A stretch of 41,718 nucleotides of DNA, from positions 59,882 through 101,599 of the forward strand of contig NZ_CPYD01000016.1 in the NCBI RefSeq assembly GCF_001112925.1, written 5' to 3'. A model generated the notes under the pieces. The model saw nothing but the letters and a program-made list of their open reading frames with translations, was not told where the DNA came from and did no database searches. The stretch comes from Yersinia nurmii (GTDB taxonomy: Bacteria > Pseudomonadota > Gammaproteobacteria > Enterobacterales > Enterobacteriaceae). Numbering within the stretch: the first letter of the stretch is position 1; each line of letters opens with the position of its first letter. A program made the translations under genes and the position numbers. Positions 22,512 to 31,098 of the stretch are shown piece by piece.

Positions 22512-23348
22512 ATGATCGATGAAGGCCCAATTCTCAGCCGCCATGAGTTTAGTCAGAAAAACTCAAAACTGACGCTGGCATCCGTCGCCTTTATTATAGT
22601 AATTACGCTGGTGATTATCACATTGGCAACGGCAACCAACGTATTTTCTACGCCTTCAATATTATTGGTGTTGTGCATTCTGCTGGCAGCATTATCCCTG
22701 AGCGCCCTGCTTTATTCCCGGTTATATATCACACCGGACTTTACCTATTTCTTATATGAAAATGGCGTTCGGGTATTTAATCATCATAGCGAAAAAGTTT
22801 ATTTCATTCCTTTTGATAAAATTACGCATATTTACCATTTCCACCTAGGGATTAATCCAAGGGGAAAGATAAACGCAATGGCCTTTCGCGCCTCACACCA
22901 CCAGCAATGGAATATTATCGTTTCTAATATCATGGGAGCTAACCCTTTGATGCGAAATATCGTTTATCAACAGGTTAACCATGCTGGCGACGCCTGTCTT
23001 ACCCGTCTTTTTCAGGGAGAAATAATCAACTTTGATGTGGTTAACAAAAAACCGTCCTGGTTTAATCAATTTATTGATCATGACTTGGTTGAGGTTATTC
23101 CCCATGCCATTAGGCTGAATGCACGCACTTTAACCACGCAACAGCGTGCCATTAATATCGAGAATATACGGAGAATCGAAACTGGGAGTAAGAGCGATAA
23201 TGAAGCGATACGCTTGCTTGATGATGAAGGGAGTGTTTTATTTTCGATAAATTATGCGGAATTAATCAGCGCAGATCTGTTTATTACCTTAATTCAGCAT
23301 ATGATTCAAAACCGCATACCAGCCTATCACAGCCCGATAAATCACTAA
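22512..23348 (+). CDS. Unknown two-helix membrane protein with cytoplasmic domain
   Basis: I do not recognise this protein of 278 residues. A short N-terminal tail is followed by two hydrophobic segments (about 22-44 and 48-70), then a soluble domain of about 200 residues. The layout, including 'YFIPFDKITHIYHF' and a later 'AINIENIRRIETG' strand-rich repeat of the same type, resembles bacterial PH-like domain proteins in which two membrane helices precede tandem PH folds; this is inference from pattern only. The start is firm: AAGGAGG lies seven bases before ATG. It sits between lepA and rseC, which are neighbours in E. coli, has AT-rich codon use, and is convergent with rseC only seven bases away, so it looks like an insertion. 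Confidence 0.7.
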   Translation: MIDEGPILSRHEFSQKNSKLTLASVAFIIVITLVIITLATATNVFSTPSILLVLCILLAALSLSALLYSRLYITPDFTYFLYENGVRVFNHHSEKVYFIPFDKITHIYHFHLGINPRGKINAMAFRASHHQQWNIIVSNIMGANPLMRNIVYQQVNHAGDACLTRLFQGEIINFDVVNKKPSWFNQFIDHDLVEVIPHAIRLNARTLTTQQRAINIENIRRIETGSKSDNEAIRLLDDEGSVLFSINYAELISADLFITLIQHMIQNRIPAYHSPINH

Positions 23349-23355
23349 TTTCAAA

Positions 23356-23817
23356 TCAATCTTGCTGGATTCTCAGCGCCGTCGGCGGTAAACCTATTTG
23401 TAATACAATCGGTTGATAATCAGCCCGATCTTCAACCTTAGCCGCCAGCCTGCGAGCAAGTAAAAAACCGGCTATTCCGCCTGATACCGCACCAACCGCA
23501 GTCATTGCCTCGGTCACAAAGATAGTCTGAAATAGTGCACCGCCGGCAATCAGCCCAAAAAGCGGCGTCAGGTAGACTAACATCGCCGAACGTAGCAAGC
23601 TGCCTTCGCTGATTCCCACTTCAACACGTTGACCCGGTTCAAGCGGTTGATCGATAGCGACTTGAAGCTGATGTTGAGATTCGGGGCCAAGTTTATTCAA
23701 CAGATCGCTGCCACAGCCGCCGCGGGCATGACAATTACCACAGCCGGCATGAGGCTCACAGCGCAGCAACGCGATACCCTGTTGCCACGAAATCACCGTG
23801 GCCCATTCCTTCATCAT
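23356..23817 (-). CDS. rseC: SoxR-reducing system / sigma-E modulator RseC
   Basis: Small inner-membrane protein of 153 residues, last gene of rpoE-rseABC. It positively influences sigma-E activity and in E. coli is also linked to keeping the SoxR iron-sulfur cluster reduced. A cysteine-rich N-terminus (CEPHAGCGNCHARGGCGSDLLNKLG) precedes two membrane helices (about 78-97 and 104-122). The start overlaps the rseB stop by one base, so translation is coupled. Confidence 0.94.
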   Translation of the reverse strand: MMKEWATVISWQQGIALLRCEPHAGCGNCHARGGCGSDLLNKLGPESQHQLQVAIDQPLEPGQRVEVGISEGSLLRSAMLVYLTPLFGLIAGGALFQTIFVTEAMTAVGAVSGGIAGFLLARRLAAKVEDRADYQPIVLQIGLPPTALRIQQD

Positions 23818-24773
23818 TATTTCTTAGCCTTTAACACAACGCTGCCGGCAATACGTTTCGCCGTAGCCGGAGGAATCTCACCTACAACGGTAATTTCAGC
23901 GCCATTGCGTACTTCGCTTTCGACGGTACGGCGTCCCTGACGCAAAGATTGCCCGGTCACAGCATTCTTATCCGCCGGGTTTACGTTCACCGTAAAACTG
24001 AATAATCCGTCGGTATACAACCGAGTTTCCGTTGGTGTATCCAGATTCGGTAGAATTCGACGGCTACGAGAAACTTCGACCATTCCCGCAGGCAGCCAGG
24101 CTGGCGCCCAAACGAAATCTACTTTTTGTTTCGCTGGTAAAGCGAGCAACGGCGGTAGCTCAAGAGCTTTCATCCCTTGCAGAACTGTTTGAATCGGCGT
24201 ACCTACGCCCATGGATACCACTCTGAATTGCTCCAGCGTTTCTCCATCGCGATCCAAGAGATCGATGCGCATCGGTAATTTTGTCGCTTCGTCTAGCCAG
24301 ATAATATAGCTATAGCGCGTGCCATCTTTGGCTACAACGCGAATAACCTGGCAGGGACGATCGGCTATGCGCGCTCGCCCCACGGCAATATAGTCGTAAT
24401 ATTTGGCTAGATTTTTGAAATCAGAAAACACGATGGAAGGTAAAGCATCGACAATATGCTCACCGGCCAGCGTAAAAGGGTCGAAGCCAGGTTCGAAATA
24501 GCTAATTTCATTACCACGTTGAAGAACCTCGGTGCGAGGCCCATCCATTCGTAATAGCTGAGCTAACGCTTTGCCTTCAGATATAGCATGGCGATAACGA
24601 AGAGAATCAATCCCTTGGTTATTGACATTAATATAGCCGAGCTCATAGTTGAGTGACTGACTGGCACTGCCCATTTCTTGCAACAACGCCTCTGGTTCAT
24701 TTTGAGCAGAGGCGATTATTGGCACGAACAGGCCGCCCGTAAGTAAACAGACGGATAACCAAAGTTGCTTCAT
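23817..24773 (-). CDS. rseB: Sigma-E regulator RseB
   Basis: Periplasmic sensor that binds RseA and shields it from DegS; misplaced lipopolysaccharide or lipoprotein releases it. It has 318 residues, the same as E. coli. A Sec signal peptide ends at IIASA (about residue 23). The large MucB/RseB lipoprotein-like fold (about 28-215) and a small C-terminal domain that contacts RseA follow. It overlaps rseA and rseC by one base each. Confidence 0.96.
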   Translation of the reverse strand: MKQLWLSVCLLTGGLFVPIIASAQNEPEALLQEMGSASQSLNYELGYINVNNQGIDSLRYRHAISEGKALAQLLRMDGPRTEVLQRGNEISYFEPGFDPFTLAGEHIVDALPSIVFSDFKNLAKYYDYIAVGRARIADRPCQVIRVVAKDGTRYSYIIWLDEATKLPMRIDLLDRDGETLEQFRVVSMGVGTPIQTVLQGMKALELPPLLALPAKQKVDFVWAPAWLPAGMVEVSRSRRILPNLDTPTETRLYTDGLFSFTVNVNPADKNAVTGQSLRQGRRTVESEVRNGAEITVVGEIPPATAKRIAGSVVLKAKK

Positions 24774-25423
24774 TACTGCTGTTGCATTCCTAAGGACTGA
24801 GTTCCAGGCACCTGAATAGCGGCTTGTGGCGATACAGACTGTTCTTGCTGTAGCGGATCCTGCGGCAGACGGCGCTGCAATTCAAAATCCTGGCTCAGCA
24901 TATCGACACGGCGACGCTGTTCCTGAACCTGCTTTTGCTGGCTGTTGCCAAAAGTTCCATCAACCGGCACACCAAAACTGACTGGCGATGCTTTACCCAT
25001 CATTGGCAAGGTATTAAAGGCCGGCGATTCAGACTGCATAGTTTCTGTTGCCGGCTGGTTGTATTGTTGCACACCTACAATCACAGCCAGAGAAACGCAG
25101 GCAGCCATGCCAACTTGGGTGATTTGACTAGCCCAAGGGCGCACCTTGTTCCAGAACGGCATTTTCTGCCAGAGATGCGGCTGAGGTTGAGATTCAGGCA
25201 CGGCAACTGGGGCGAAGCGGACTGGTTCATCTTTCAGTGCAGCAGCCACACGGCTAGCAATATCCAGATGTATGACTTCACCAACGTCACCGCGCAGGGT
25301 GTCACGGATTAAGTGATAACTCTGCCAGCTTTGTTGCAGTTCGTTATCTTTTGATAAAGAACTCATCAGTTCGCTATCAAGAGTTTCACCATCCATCAGA
25401 GCGGAAAGCTTTTCTTTCTGCAT
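24773..25423 (-). CDS. rseA: Anti-sigma-E factor RseA
   Basis: Single-pass inner-membrane protein of 216 residues that holds sigma-E inactive until it is cut in turn by DegS and RseP. The cytoplasmic sigma-binding domain (MQKEKLSALMDGE..., about 1-70) is followed by a membrane helix at about 100-118 and a glutamine-rich periplasmic tail that binds RseB. It starts 24 bases after rpoE and overlaps rseB by one base. Confidence 0.97.
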   Translation of the reverse strand: MQKEKLSALMDGETLDSELMSSLSKDNELQQSWQSYHLIRDTLRGDVGEVIHLDIASRVAAALKDEPVRFAPVAVPESQPQPHLWQKMPFWNKVRPWASQITQVGMAACVSLAVIVGVQQYNQPATETMQSESPAFNTLPMMGKASPVSFGVPVDGTFGNSQQKQVQEQRRRVDMLSQDFELQRRLPQDPLQQEQSVSPQAAIQVPGTQSLGMQQQ

Positions 25424-25447
25424 GCCTAAATACCCTTTATGTGTCCG

Positions 25448-26023
25448 CTATCGCTGAATTAGCGGCTGAACTTTGTTATCGATAGCTTCGCGAGCACGGA
25501 AGATACGCGAACGAACGGTACCGACCGGGCAATCCATAATGGCGGCTATTTCTTCATAGCTCAAACCATCCAACTCACGCAAAGTGATCGCCATACGGAG
25601 ATCCTCCGGGAGTGACTCTATGGTACGAAAAACTATCTGCCTCAATTCCTCAGACAACATTAAGTTCTCAGGGTTCGAAATTTCTTTTAATGCGCCCGCA
25701 TTTTCGTAATTTTCAGCATCATTTGCATCAACATCACTGGATGGCGGACGACGCCCCTGAGCAACTAAGTAATTCTTTGCCGTGTTAACGGCGATACGGT
25801 ACAACCATGTGTAGAAAGCACTATCGCCACGGAATGACTCCAATGCGCGATAAGCCTTTATGAAGGATTCTTGTACCACATCAGGGACATCGCCCTGAGG
25901 TACGTATCGGGATACAAGGCTCGCCACTTTATGCTGGTAGCGAATAACCAGTAAATTGAACGATTGTTGGTCTCCCTTTTGGACCCGCTCAACCAGCATT
26001 TGGTCCGTTAACTGCTCGCTCAT
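25448..26023 (-). CDS. rpoE: RNA polymerase sigma factor RpoE (sigma-24)
   Basis: ECF sigma factor for the envelope stress response. It has 191 residues as in E. coli when started at ATG 26023 (MSEQLTDQML); a TTG three codons upstream is in frame but unneeded. Region 2 (VVQESFIKAYRALESFRGDSAFYTWLYRIAVNTAKN) and region 4 (LRELDGLSYEEIAAIMDCPVGTVRSRIFRARE) are intact. It is preceded by a promoter of its own sigma-E type, so the operon is self-activated. Confidence 0.98.
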   Translation of the reverse strand: MSEQLTDQMLVERVQKGDQQSFNLLVIRYQHKVASLVSRYVPQGDVPDVVQESFIKAYRALESFRGDSAFYTWLYRIAVNTAKNYLVAQGRRPPSSDVDANDAENYENAGALKEISNPENLMLSEELRQIVFRTIESLPEDLRMAITLRELDGLSYEEIAAIMDCPVGTVRSRIFRAREAIDNKVQPLIQR

Positions 26024-26107
26024 CCGAGGCAAACTCTCCCGAAATATATCCCCACGCTAAAAATCGTACTGCCAGTCATATCATTACCTTCCTGAGCAAG
26101 CACTTGC

Positions 26108-26135
26108 TTGGAGTTTAATTAAAAAGCAAAGTTCC
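26108..26135 (-). promoter_or_regulatory. Sigma-E promoter of rpoE-rseABC
   Basis: GGAACTT, 16 bases, TCCAA on the minus strand. The -35 box is the perfect sigma-E consensus and the -10 box is close to the TCnnA type. It lies about 85 bases before the rpoE start, matching the autoregulated E. coli promoter. Confidence 0.85.
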
Positions 26136-26246
26136 CTATTGCCCTGTTTTTCTTTCGATATCCTTTCAATATCTGATACCCGTAGCTTTTGCTCGGGTAG
26201 ATAGGCTACCATGAAAATCACCCTTCTTCTGCACACATCATACGTT

Positions 26247-27848
26247 ATGTCATCATCATCAGAACATGTTAGCGATGTATTGATCATCGGAAGCGGCGCT
26301 GCGGGCCTGTCACTGGCGCTGCGCCTTGCACCACACTGTAAAGTTACCGTTCTGAGCAAAGGTCCGCTGAACGAAGGCGCAACCTTTTATGCTCAAGGCG
26401 GAATTGCAGCCGTTTTTGACGAAACCGACAGTATCAGCTCACATGTTGATGACACGCTGATTGCCGGAGCCGGGCTGTGTGATAAAGATGCCGTCGAATT
26501 TATTGCCAGTAACGCACGCAGCTGCGTGCAATGGCTGATCGATCAAGGCGTACTCTTTGATACCGAAACCAACGCCAGCGGTGAAGAACGTTTTCATCTA
26601 ACCCGTGAAGGCGGTCACAGCCACCGACGCATTCTGCATACAGCAGATGCTACAGGTAAAGAAGTAGAGACTACCCTGGTAGGTAAAGCAAGCACCCACC
26701 CCAATATTTCAGTGAAAGAGCGCCGCAATGCCGTGGACTTGATCACATCGAATAAAATAGGCCTGCCGGGAACCAAGCGGGTTGTGGGCGCCTATGTCTG
26801 GAACCGCGAGCTGGAAAAAGTGGAAACCTATCGCGCTAAAGCCGTGGTGTTGGCTACCGGTGGTGCCGCTAAGGTTTATCAATATACGACCAATCCAGAT
26901 ATTTCCTCCGGTGATGGTATCGCTATGGCCTGGCGTGCCGGTTGCCGCGTTGCCAATCTGGAATTTAACCAGTTTCACCCGACCTGCCTGTTCCACCCAC
27001 AAGCGCGCAATTTCCTGTTAACCGAAGCGCTGCGCGGTGAGGGAGCCTACCTAAAACGCCCTGACGGCACACGCTTTATGCCTGATTTTGACGCACGAGG
27101 TGAACTGGCGCCGCGAGATATCGTCGCACGCGCCATTGACCATGAAATGAAGCGGCTGGGTGCCGATTGTATGTATCTGGATATCAGCCATAAACCAACT
27201 GAATTCGTGATGCAGCATTTCCCCATGATCTACGAAAAACTGCTGTCTTTGGGTATCGACCTGACCAAGGAAGCGATTCCCATCGTTCCGGCAGCGCATT
27301 ATACCTGCGGCGGCGTGATGGTCGATCAGCATGGTCGAACCGATTTGGACGGGCTGTATGCCATTGGGGAAGTGAGCTACACCGGGCTGCACGGAGCAAA
27401 CCGCATGGCGTCTAACTCGTTGTTGGAATGTCTGGTTTACGGCTGGTCGGCATCTGAAGATATTTTGATGCGTTTACCCCACGCCAAATTAGCCAAACAT
27501 CTGCCTGAGTGGGATGAAAGCCGAGTTGATAATTCCGATGAACGCGTAGTAATACAACATAATTGGCATGAATTAAGGCTATTTATGTGGGATTACGTCG
27601 GCATCGTGCGTACGACCAAAAGGTTGGAACGCGCCCTGCGCCGCATCAATACTTTGCAGCAGGAAATCGACGAGTATTACGCGAATTTCCGTATATCCAA
27701 CAACCTGCTGGAATTGCGTAATTTGGTACAAGTCGCCGAACTTATCGTGCGCTGTGCGATGGAAAGAAAAGAAAGCCGCGGCCTGCATTATACGCTTGAT
27801 TATCCAGAACTACTGGAGAACCCGCGCCCGACCATTCTTCATCCCTGA
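26247..27848 (+). CDS. nadB: L-aspartate oxidase
   Basis: FAD enzyme that oxidises L-aspartate to iminoaspartate, which NadA then uses for quinolinate in NAD synthesis. It has 533 residues with the start ATG 26247 ([17 protein letters not shown]), which aligns with the E. coli N-terminus; an in-frame ATG at 26211 would add 12 residues and cannot be ruled out, as neither has a strong ribosome site. The dinucleotide-binding motif is [16 protein letters not shown]; the succinate-dehydrogenase-like [18 protein letters not shown]-type substrate loop and the [12 protein letters not shown] active-site block are intact. It diverges from rpoE. Confidence 0.97.
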   Translation: MSSSSEHVSDVLIIGSGAAGLSLALRLAPHCKVTVLSKGPLNEGATFYAQGGIAAVFDETDSISSHVDDTLIAGAGLCDKDAVEFIASNARSCVQWLIDQGVLFDTETNASGEERFHLTREGGHSHRRILHTADATGKEVETTLVGKASTHPNISVKERRNAVDLITSNKIGLPGTKRVVGAYVWNRELEKVETYRAKAVVLATGGAAKVYQYTTNPDISSGDGIAMAWRAGCRVANLEFNQFHPTCLFHPQARNFLLTEALRGEGAYLKRPDGTRFMPDFDARGELAPRDIVARAIDHEMKRLGADCMYLDISHKPTEFVMQHFPMIYEKLLSLGIDLTKEAIPIVPAAHYTCGGVMVDQHGRTDLDGLYAIGEVSYTGLHGANRMASNSLLECLVYGWSASEDILMRLPHAKLAKHLPEWDESRVDNSDERVVIQHNWHELRLFMWDYVGIVRTTKRLERALRRINTLQQEIDEYYANFRISNNLLELRNLVQVAELIVRCAMERKESRGLHYTLDYPELLENPRPTILHP

Positions 27849-27864
27849 TATTTCCGCATTCGGT

Positions 27865-27894
27865 TAAGGGCACTTCGGTGCCCTTAGTTTCTTT
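27865..27894 (+). terminator. Terminator of nadB
   Basis: TAAGGGCAC and GTGCCCTTA form a nine-pair stem closed by a stable TTCG tetraloop, followed by GTTTCTTT. Confidence 0.88.
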
Positions 27895-27927
27895 ATCTAT
27901 TTTTCACAATTAATATCGCACAACCAA

Positions 27928-28674
27928 CTAATAGTTAAGATAAAAATCACCAATTAACCGACAAAATTCAGGTGAATAGACATCCTCCGCCTGACGCAAA
28001 GGTAAATGCTGATGTAGCGTATCTCCATCCTGACGAGATAAAACCAGCAACATTCGGTGCAATGGCTTGCCGGGTCTGTCTCGCACATCAACCTGTTGCT
28101 GCACAAACCAACCTTGCTGAACGGCCAACCCGGCCAAATCCTCACCAATGCTGTGCGGTAATACTACGCAGAAGCGACCTTCCGGCGTGATCAATCGTTC
28201 AGCACTACGCAACAAAGCGTCGTGAGTCAGGGAACCGGTATAACGCGCGGTATTTCTCGCTTCATCACGGCAGGCCACCGCCGGAGCAAAATAAGGCGGA
28301 TTACTGACGATCAAATCATATTGATGAGGATGGTGTTCTGCGAATTCATTTACATCGGCACTATAAATGCGAATACGATCGTGCCAGGGAGAAGCCTGCG
28401 CGTTTTCAGTAGCCTGCTCCGCCGCCTCGCTTTCCAGTTCAACGCCGTCGATCAAAACTTCCGAAGAAGATCTCTGGGCGATCATCAAAGCAATCAACCC
28501 ACTACCGCAGCCGATATCCAGCACGCGCCGAGCCTGTTGTAACGGTACCCATGCGCCGAGTAATACTCCGTCAGTGCCTACCTTCATGGCGCAGCGATCG
28601 TGAGCCACAAAAAACTGCTTAAAGGTAAAACCACCGCGACGTAAACTCGTTTTTTTTTTCAATTGTTCGCTCAC
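27928..28674 (-). CDS. trmN6: tRNA1(Val) (adenine-37-N6)-methyltransferase
   Basis: SAM-dependent enzyme that methylates N6 of A37 in tRNA1-Val; known as YfiC in E. coli. It has 248 residues when started at GTG 28674 (VSEQLKKKTSLRRGGF), the position that best matches family length (245 in E. coli); an ATG 11 codons upstream is an alternative. The SAM motif I is VLDIGCGSGLIAL and the adenine-methylase motif IV is VSNPPYF. A run of ten A lies at codons 6-9, prone to slippage. The open frame extends another 135 codons upstream, but that part is antisense to srmB and not coding. Confidence 0.92.
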   Translation of the reverse strand: MSEQLKKKTSLRRGGFTFKQFFVAHDRCAMKVGTDGVLLGAWVPLQQARRVLDIGCGSGLIALMIAQRSSSEVLIDGVELESEAAEQATENAQASPWHDRIRIYSADVNEFAEHHPHQYDLIVSNPPYFAPAVACRDEARNTARYTGSLTHDALLRSAERLITPEGRFCVVLPHSIGEDLAGLAVQQGWFVQQQVDVRDRPGKPLHRMLLVLSRQDGDTLHQHLPLRQAEDVYSPEFCRLIGDFYLNY

Positions 28675-28806
28675 ATTAATCACCAGAATCTTTAACTGGC
28701 GTAGCATAGGACAATATGATTGAAGGTAAAAGACATCATTCCCGCTTAAACAGGTGAAGAATTCGGCTAACCCGTCTATAATCGGCGCCCCAAGTAGAGG
28801 AAGACC

Positions 28807-30120
28807 ATGACTGTAACCAATTTTTCCGAACTCGATCTCGACGAACGCCTCATTGACGCCCTTCGCGACAAAGGCTATGAGCGCCCTACCGCCATTCAGG
28901 CTGCGGCTATTCCGCCAGCTATGGACGGACGCGACGTATTGGGTTCGGCTCCCACAGGTACGGGCAAAACTGCCGCCTTTTTGCTGCCAGCCTTGCAGCA
29001 TCTGCTGGATTTTCCACGCAAAAAATCCGGACCACCGCGGATCCTGATTCTGACGCCAACCCGTGAGCTGGCGATGCAAGTTGCCGATCAGGCCCGAGAA
29101 CTGGCCAAACACACTCAGTTAGACATCGCGACCATCACCGGTGGCGTGGCCTACATGAACCATGCTGAAGTCTTCAGCGAGAACCAGGACATCGTGGTTG
29201 CGACCACTGGCCGTTTACTGCAGTACATCAAAGAAGAGAATTTTGACTGCCGTGCGGTGGAAACCCTGATTCTGGATGAAGCCGATCGTATGCTGGACAT
29301 GGGCTTTGCGCAGGATATCGAAACTATCGCCGCGGAAACTCGCTGGCGTAAGCAGACGTTACTGTTCTCAGCCACGCTGGAAGGCGAAGCGATTCGCGAG
29401 TTTGCCGAGCGCATTCTCGAAGAGCCAGTAGAGTTGGAAGCCGATCCGTCTCGCCGCGAACGTAAAAAAATCCAGCAATGGTACTATCGCGCTGACAATA
29501 TTGAACACAAAACTGCCCTGCTGGTTCATTTGCTGAAACAGCCGGATGTGCAGAAATCCATTATCTTCGTGCGTACCCGTGAAAAGGTGCACCAATTGGT
29601 GAGCTGGCTACGTGAAGCTGGTATTAACGCCTGGTTCCTCGAAGGTGAAATGGTTCAGGCCAAGCGTACCGAAGCGGTTATTCGTTTAAGCGATGGTCGA
29701 GTCAACGTATTGGTAGCAACGGACGTGGCGTCTCGTGGTCTGGATATCGACGATATCAGTCACGTATTTAACTTTGACTTACCGCTTACCGCGGACGTCT
29801 ATCTGCACCGAATTGGTCGTACCGGTCGTGCTGGTCGCAAAGGCGTAGCGATTTCTTTGGTTGAAGCACATGACCATTTATTGCTGGGCAGAATTGGCCG
29901 TTATCTGAAAGAGCCACTGAAACCTCGTGTTATTGACGAGTTGCGTCCAACCAGCAAAGAGCCAAGCGCCAAATCTACCGGCAAACCGTCGAAAAAGGTT
30001 TTAGCGAAGCGTAAAGAGCTGAAAGAGGCCAACAAAGAAAAAACCAAGGTTAAAGTGCGCCACCGCGATGCTAAAAACGTCGGGAAGCGCCGTAAACCCA
30101 AGAATAAAGCCGACGCTTAA
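28807..30120 (+). CDS. srmB: DEAD-box RNA helicase SrmB
   Basis: ATP-dependent RNA helicase acting early in 50S ribosomal subunit assembly. It has 437 residues (E. coli 444). The Q-motif is at about 25-31, motif I APTGTGKT at 48-55, motif II DEAD at 157-160, motif III SAT at 188-190 and motif VI HRIGRTGR near 340. A basic lysine-rich tail after about residue 385 is typical of SrmB. GAGGAAGACC precedes the start. It diverges from trmN6, as in E. coli. Confidence 0.97.
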   Translation: MTVTNFSELDLDERLIDALRDKGYERPTAIQAAAIPPAMDGRDVLGSAPTGTGKTAAFLLPALQHLLDFPRKKSGPPRILILTPTRELAMQVADQARELAKHTQLDIATITGGVAYMNHAEVFSENQDIVVATTGRLLQYIKEENFDCRAVETLILDEADRMLDMGFAQDIETIAAETRWRKQTLLFSATLEGEAIREFAERILEEPVELEADPSRRERKKIQQWYYRADNIEHKTALLVHLLKQPDVQKSIIFVRTREKVHQLVSWLREAGINAWFLEGEMVQAKRTEAVIRLSDGRVNVLVATDVASRGLDIDDISHVFNFDLPLTADVYLHRIGRTGRAGRKGVAISLVEAHDHLLLGRIGRYLKEPLKPRVIDELRPTSKEPSAKSTGKPSKKVLAKRKELKEANKEKTKVKVRHRDAKNVGKRRKPKNKADA

Positions 30121-30146
30121 AGCGCAGGTTTATTCCACCGGACAGC

Positions 30147-30175
30147 AAAAAGCCGCTTTTTAAAGCGGCTTTTTT
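30147..30175 (+). terminator. Terminator of srmB
   Basis: AAAAAGCCGCTTT and AAAGCGGCTTTTT form a long stem ending in a run of six T, 27 bases after the srmB stop. Confidence 0.9.
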
Positions 30176-30339
30176 ATGGGTAAAACAACGTTTCTTCTCA
30201 TCCACAGATTTTGTCTAACTGAAGGATAACTTTATTAACCCCAATTTCTCGTCCAAAATCGAGCAAACTAAATCAATATTTTTATATATAAAACAGCATG
30301 TTAACACACCAGTATTTACTCTATCACTGCGGCGCGGTC

Positions 30340-31098
30340 TCAAGACTGTTTCAGGTACAATTCAGCCTGTTTATTTGCCCGCAGCCATTCATTCAGCTCT
30401 TGGTATTTCCTTTGCATTTCATTGGTCTGTAGCTTTAGCGGCGTCATTGCAAAATACTGCTGAAAATTAGCCCCCTGCTTATTACGCAACTCAGCATTAG
30501 CACCGGCCTGTAACAAACGTAGAGCCAATTCTGGCGCATTGATTTTCCCAGCCAAATGCAGCGGTGTGTCTCCCAAGCGATCCGGCAGGTTAGGATCGGC
30601 ACCCGCAGCCAATAACATCATCACCTGCACTTCTCGCCCAGCCATCACCGCCGCGGCCAACGGAGTGGCCGACGTAATGCTATTGCGTACGTTCGGTTTC
30701 AAGCGGCCATCTAACAATATTTGTAAATAATGAGCATCCTTAACGCTCGCCGCAGTATGTAAGGCACTGTTGCCTTGCAAACCAGGCTGGAACGGATCAG
30801 CATGAAGTTCCAGTAACGCAGCCAGACTTTCCGGCCGCTGATTCAGGATCGCCCATTGCAGCAAAGTGATCGACTGATCTCCCCGCTGTTGCAAGATTTT
30901 TTCAGAGGCAAGCTGTTGGATCTGCGCGATATCCCCACGAAAAATAGCTTCGGCAATCGGCGTTACTTGCGGATCGTTAAATACATTTTTACTCTCAGTC
31001 ATCGCCAAACCCTCAAAACTCATAAGCGATATCAATACACCGCAAACAGCGTAGCGAATATACCGCAGGCATCTGTCCCTCGGTGTTCTATCAGGCAT
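30340..31098 (-). CDS. yplB: Ankyrin-repeat partner of the phospholipase (YplB/PhlB-like)
   Basis: Protein of 252 residues with about four ankyrin repeats at roughly 77-205, including SALHTAASVKDAHYLQILL, TPLAAAVMAGREVQVMMLLAAGADPN and TPLHLAGKINAPELALRLLQAGAN. Its ATG overlaps the stop of the phospholipase gene by eight bases, so it is made together with it. In Serratia and Yersinia, phospholipases PhlA/YplA are coded with an accessory gene (phlB/yplB) whose product restrains the enzyme in the cell; I infer that role here. The N-terminus has a hydrophobic segment (about 15-33) ending in GLA, like a Sec signal peptide, so the product may be periplasmic; start at Met33 would give a cytoplasmic form. 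The gene name rests on context. Confidence 0.65.
   Translation of the reverse strand: MPDRTPRDRCLRYIRYAVCGVLISLMSFEGLAMTESKNVFNDPQVTPIAEAIFRGDIAQIQQLASEKILQQRGDQSITLLQWAILNQRPESLAALLELHADPFQPGLQGNSALHTAASVKDAHYLQILLDGRLKPNVRNSITSATPLAAAVMAGREVQVMMLLAAGADPNLPDRLGDTPLHLAGKINAPELALRLLQAGANAELRNKQGANFQQYFAMTPLKLQTNEMQRKYQELNEWLRANKQAELYLKQS

Noticed and set aside
28675-29112. Upstream extension of the trmN6 reading frame by about 146 codons
   Set aside because: It is antisense to srmB over most of its length and has no similarity to the family; the normal protein starts near 28674.
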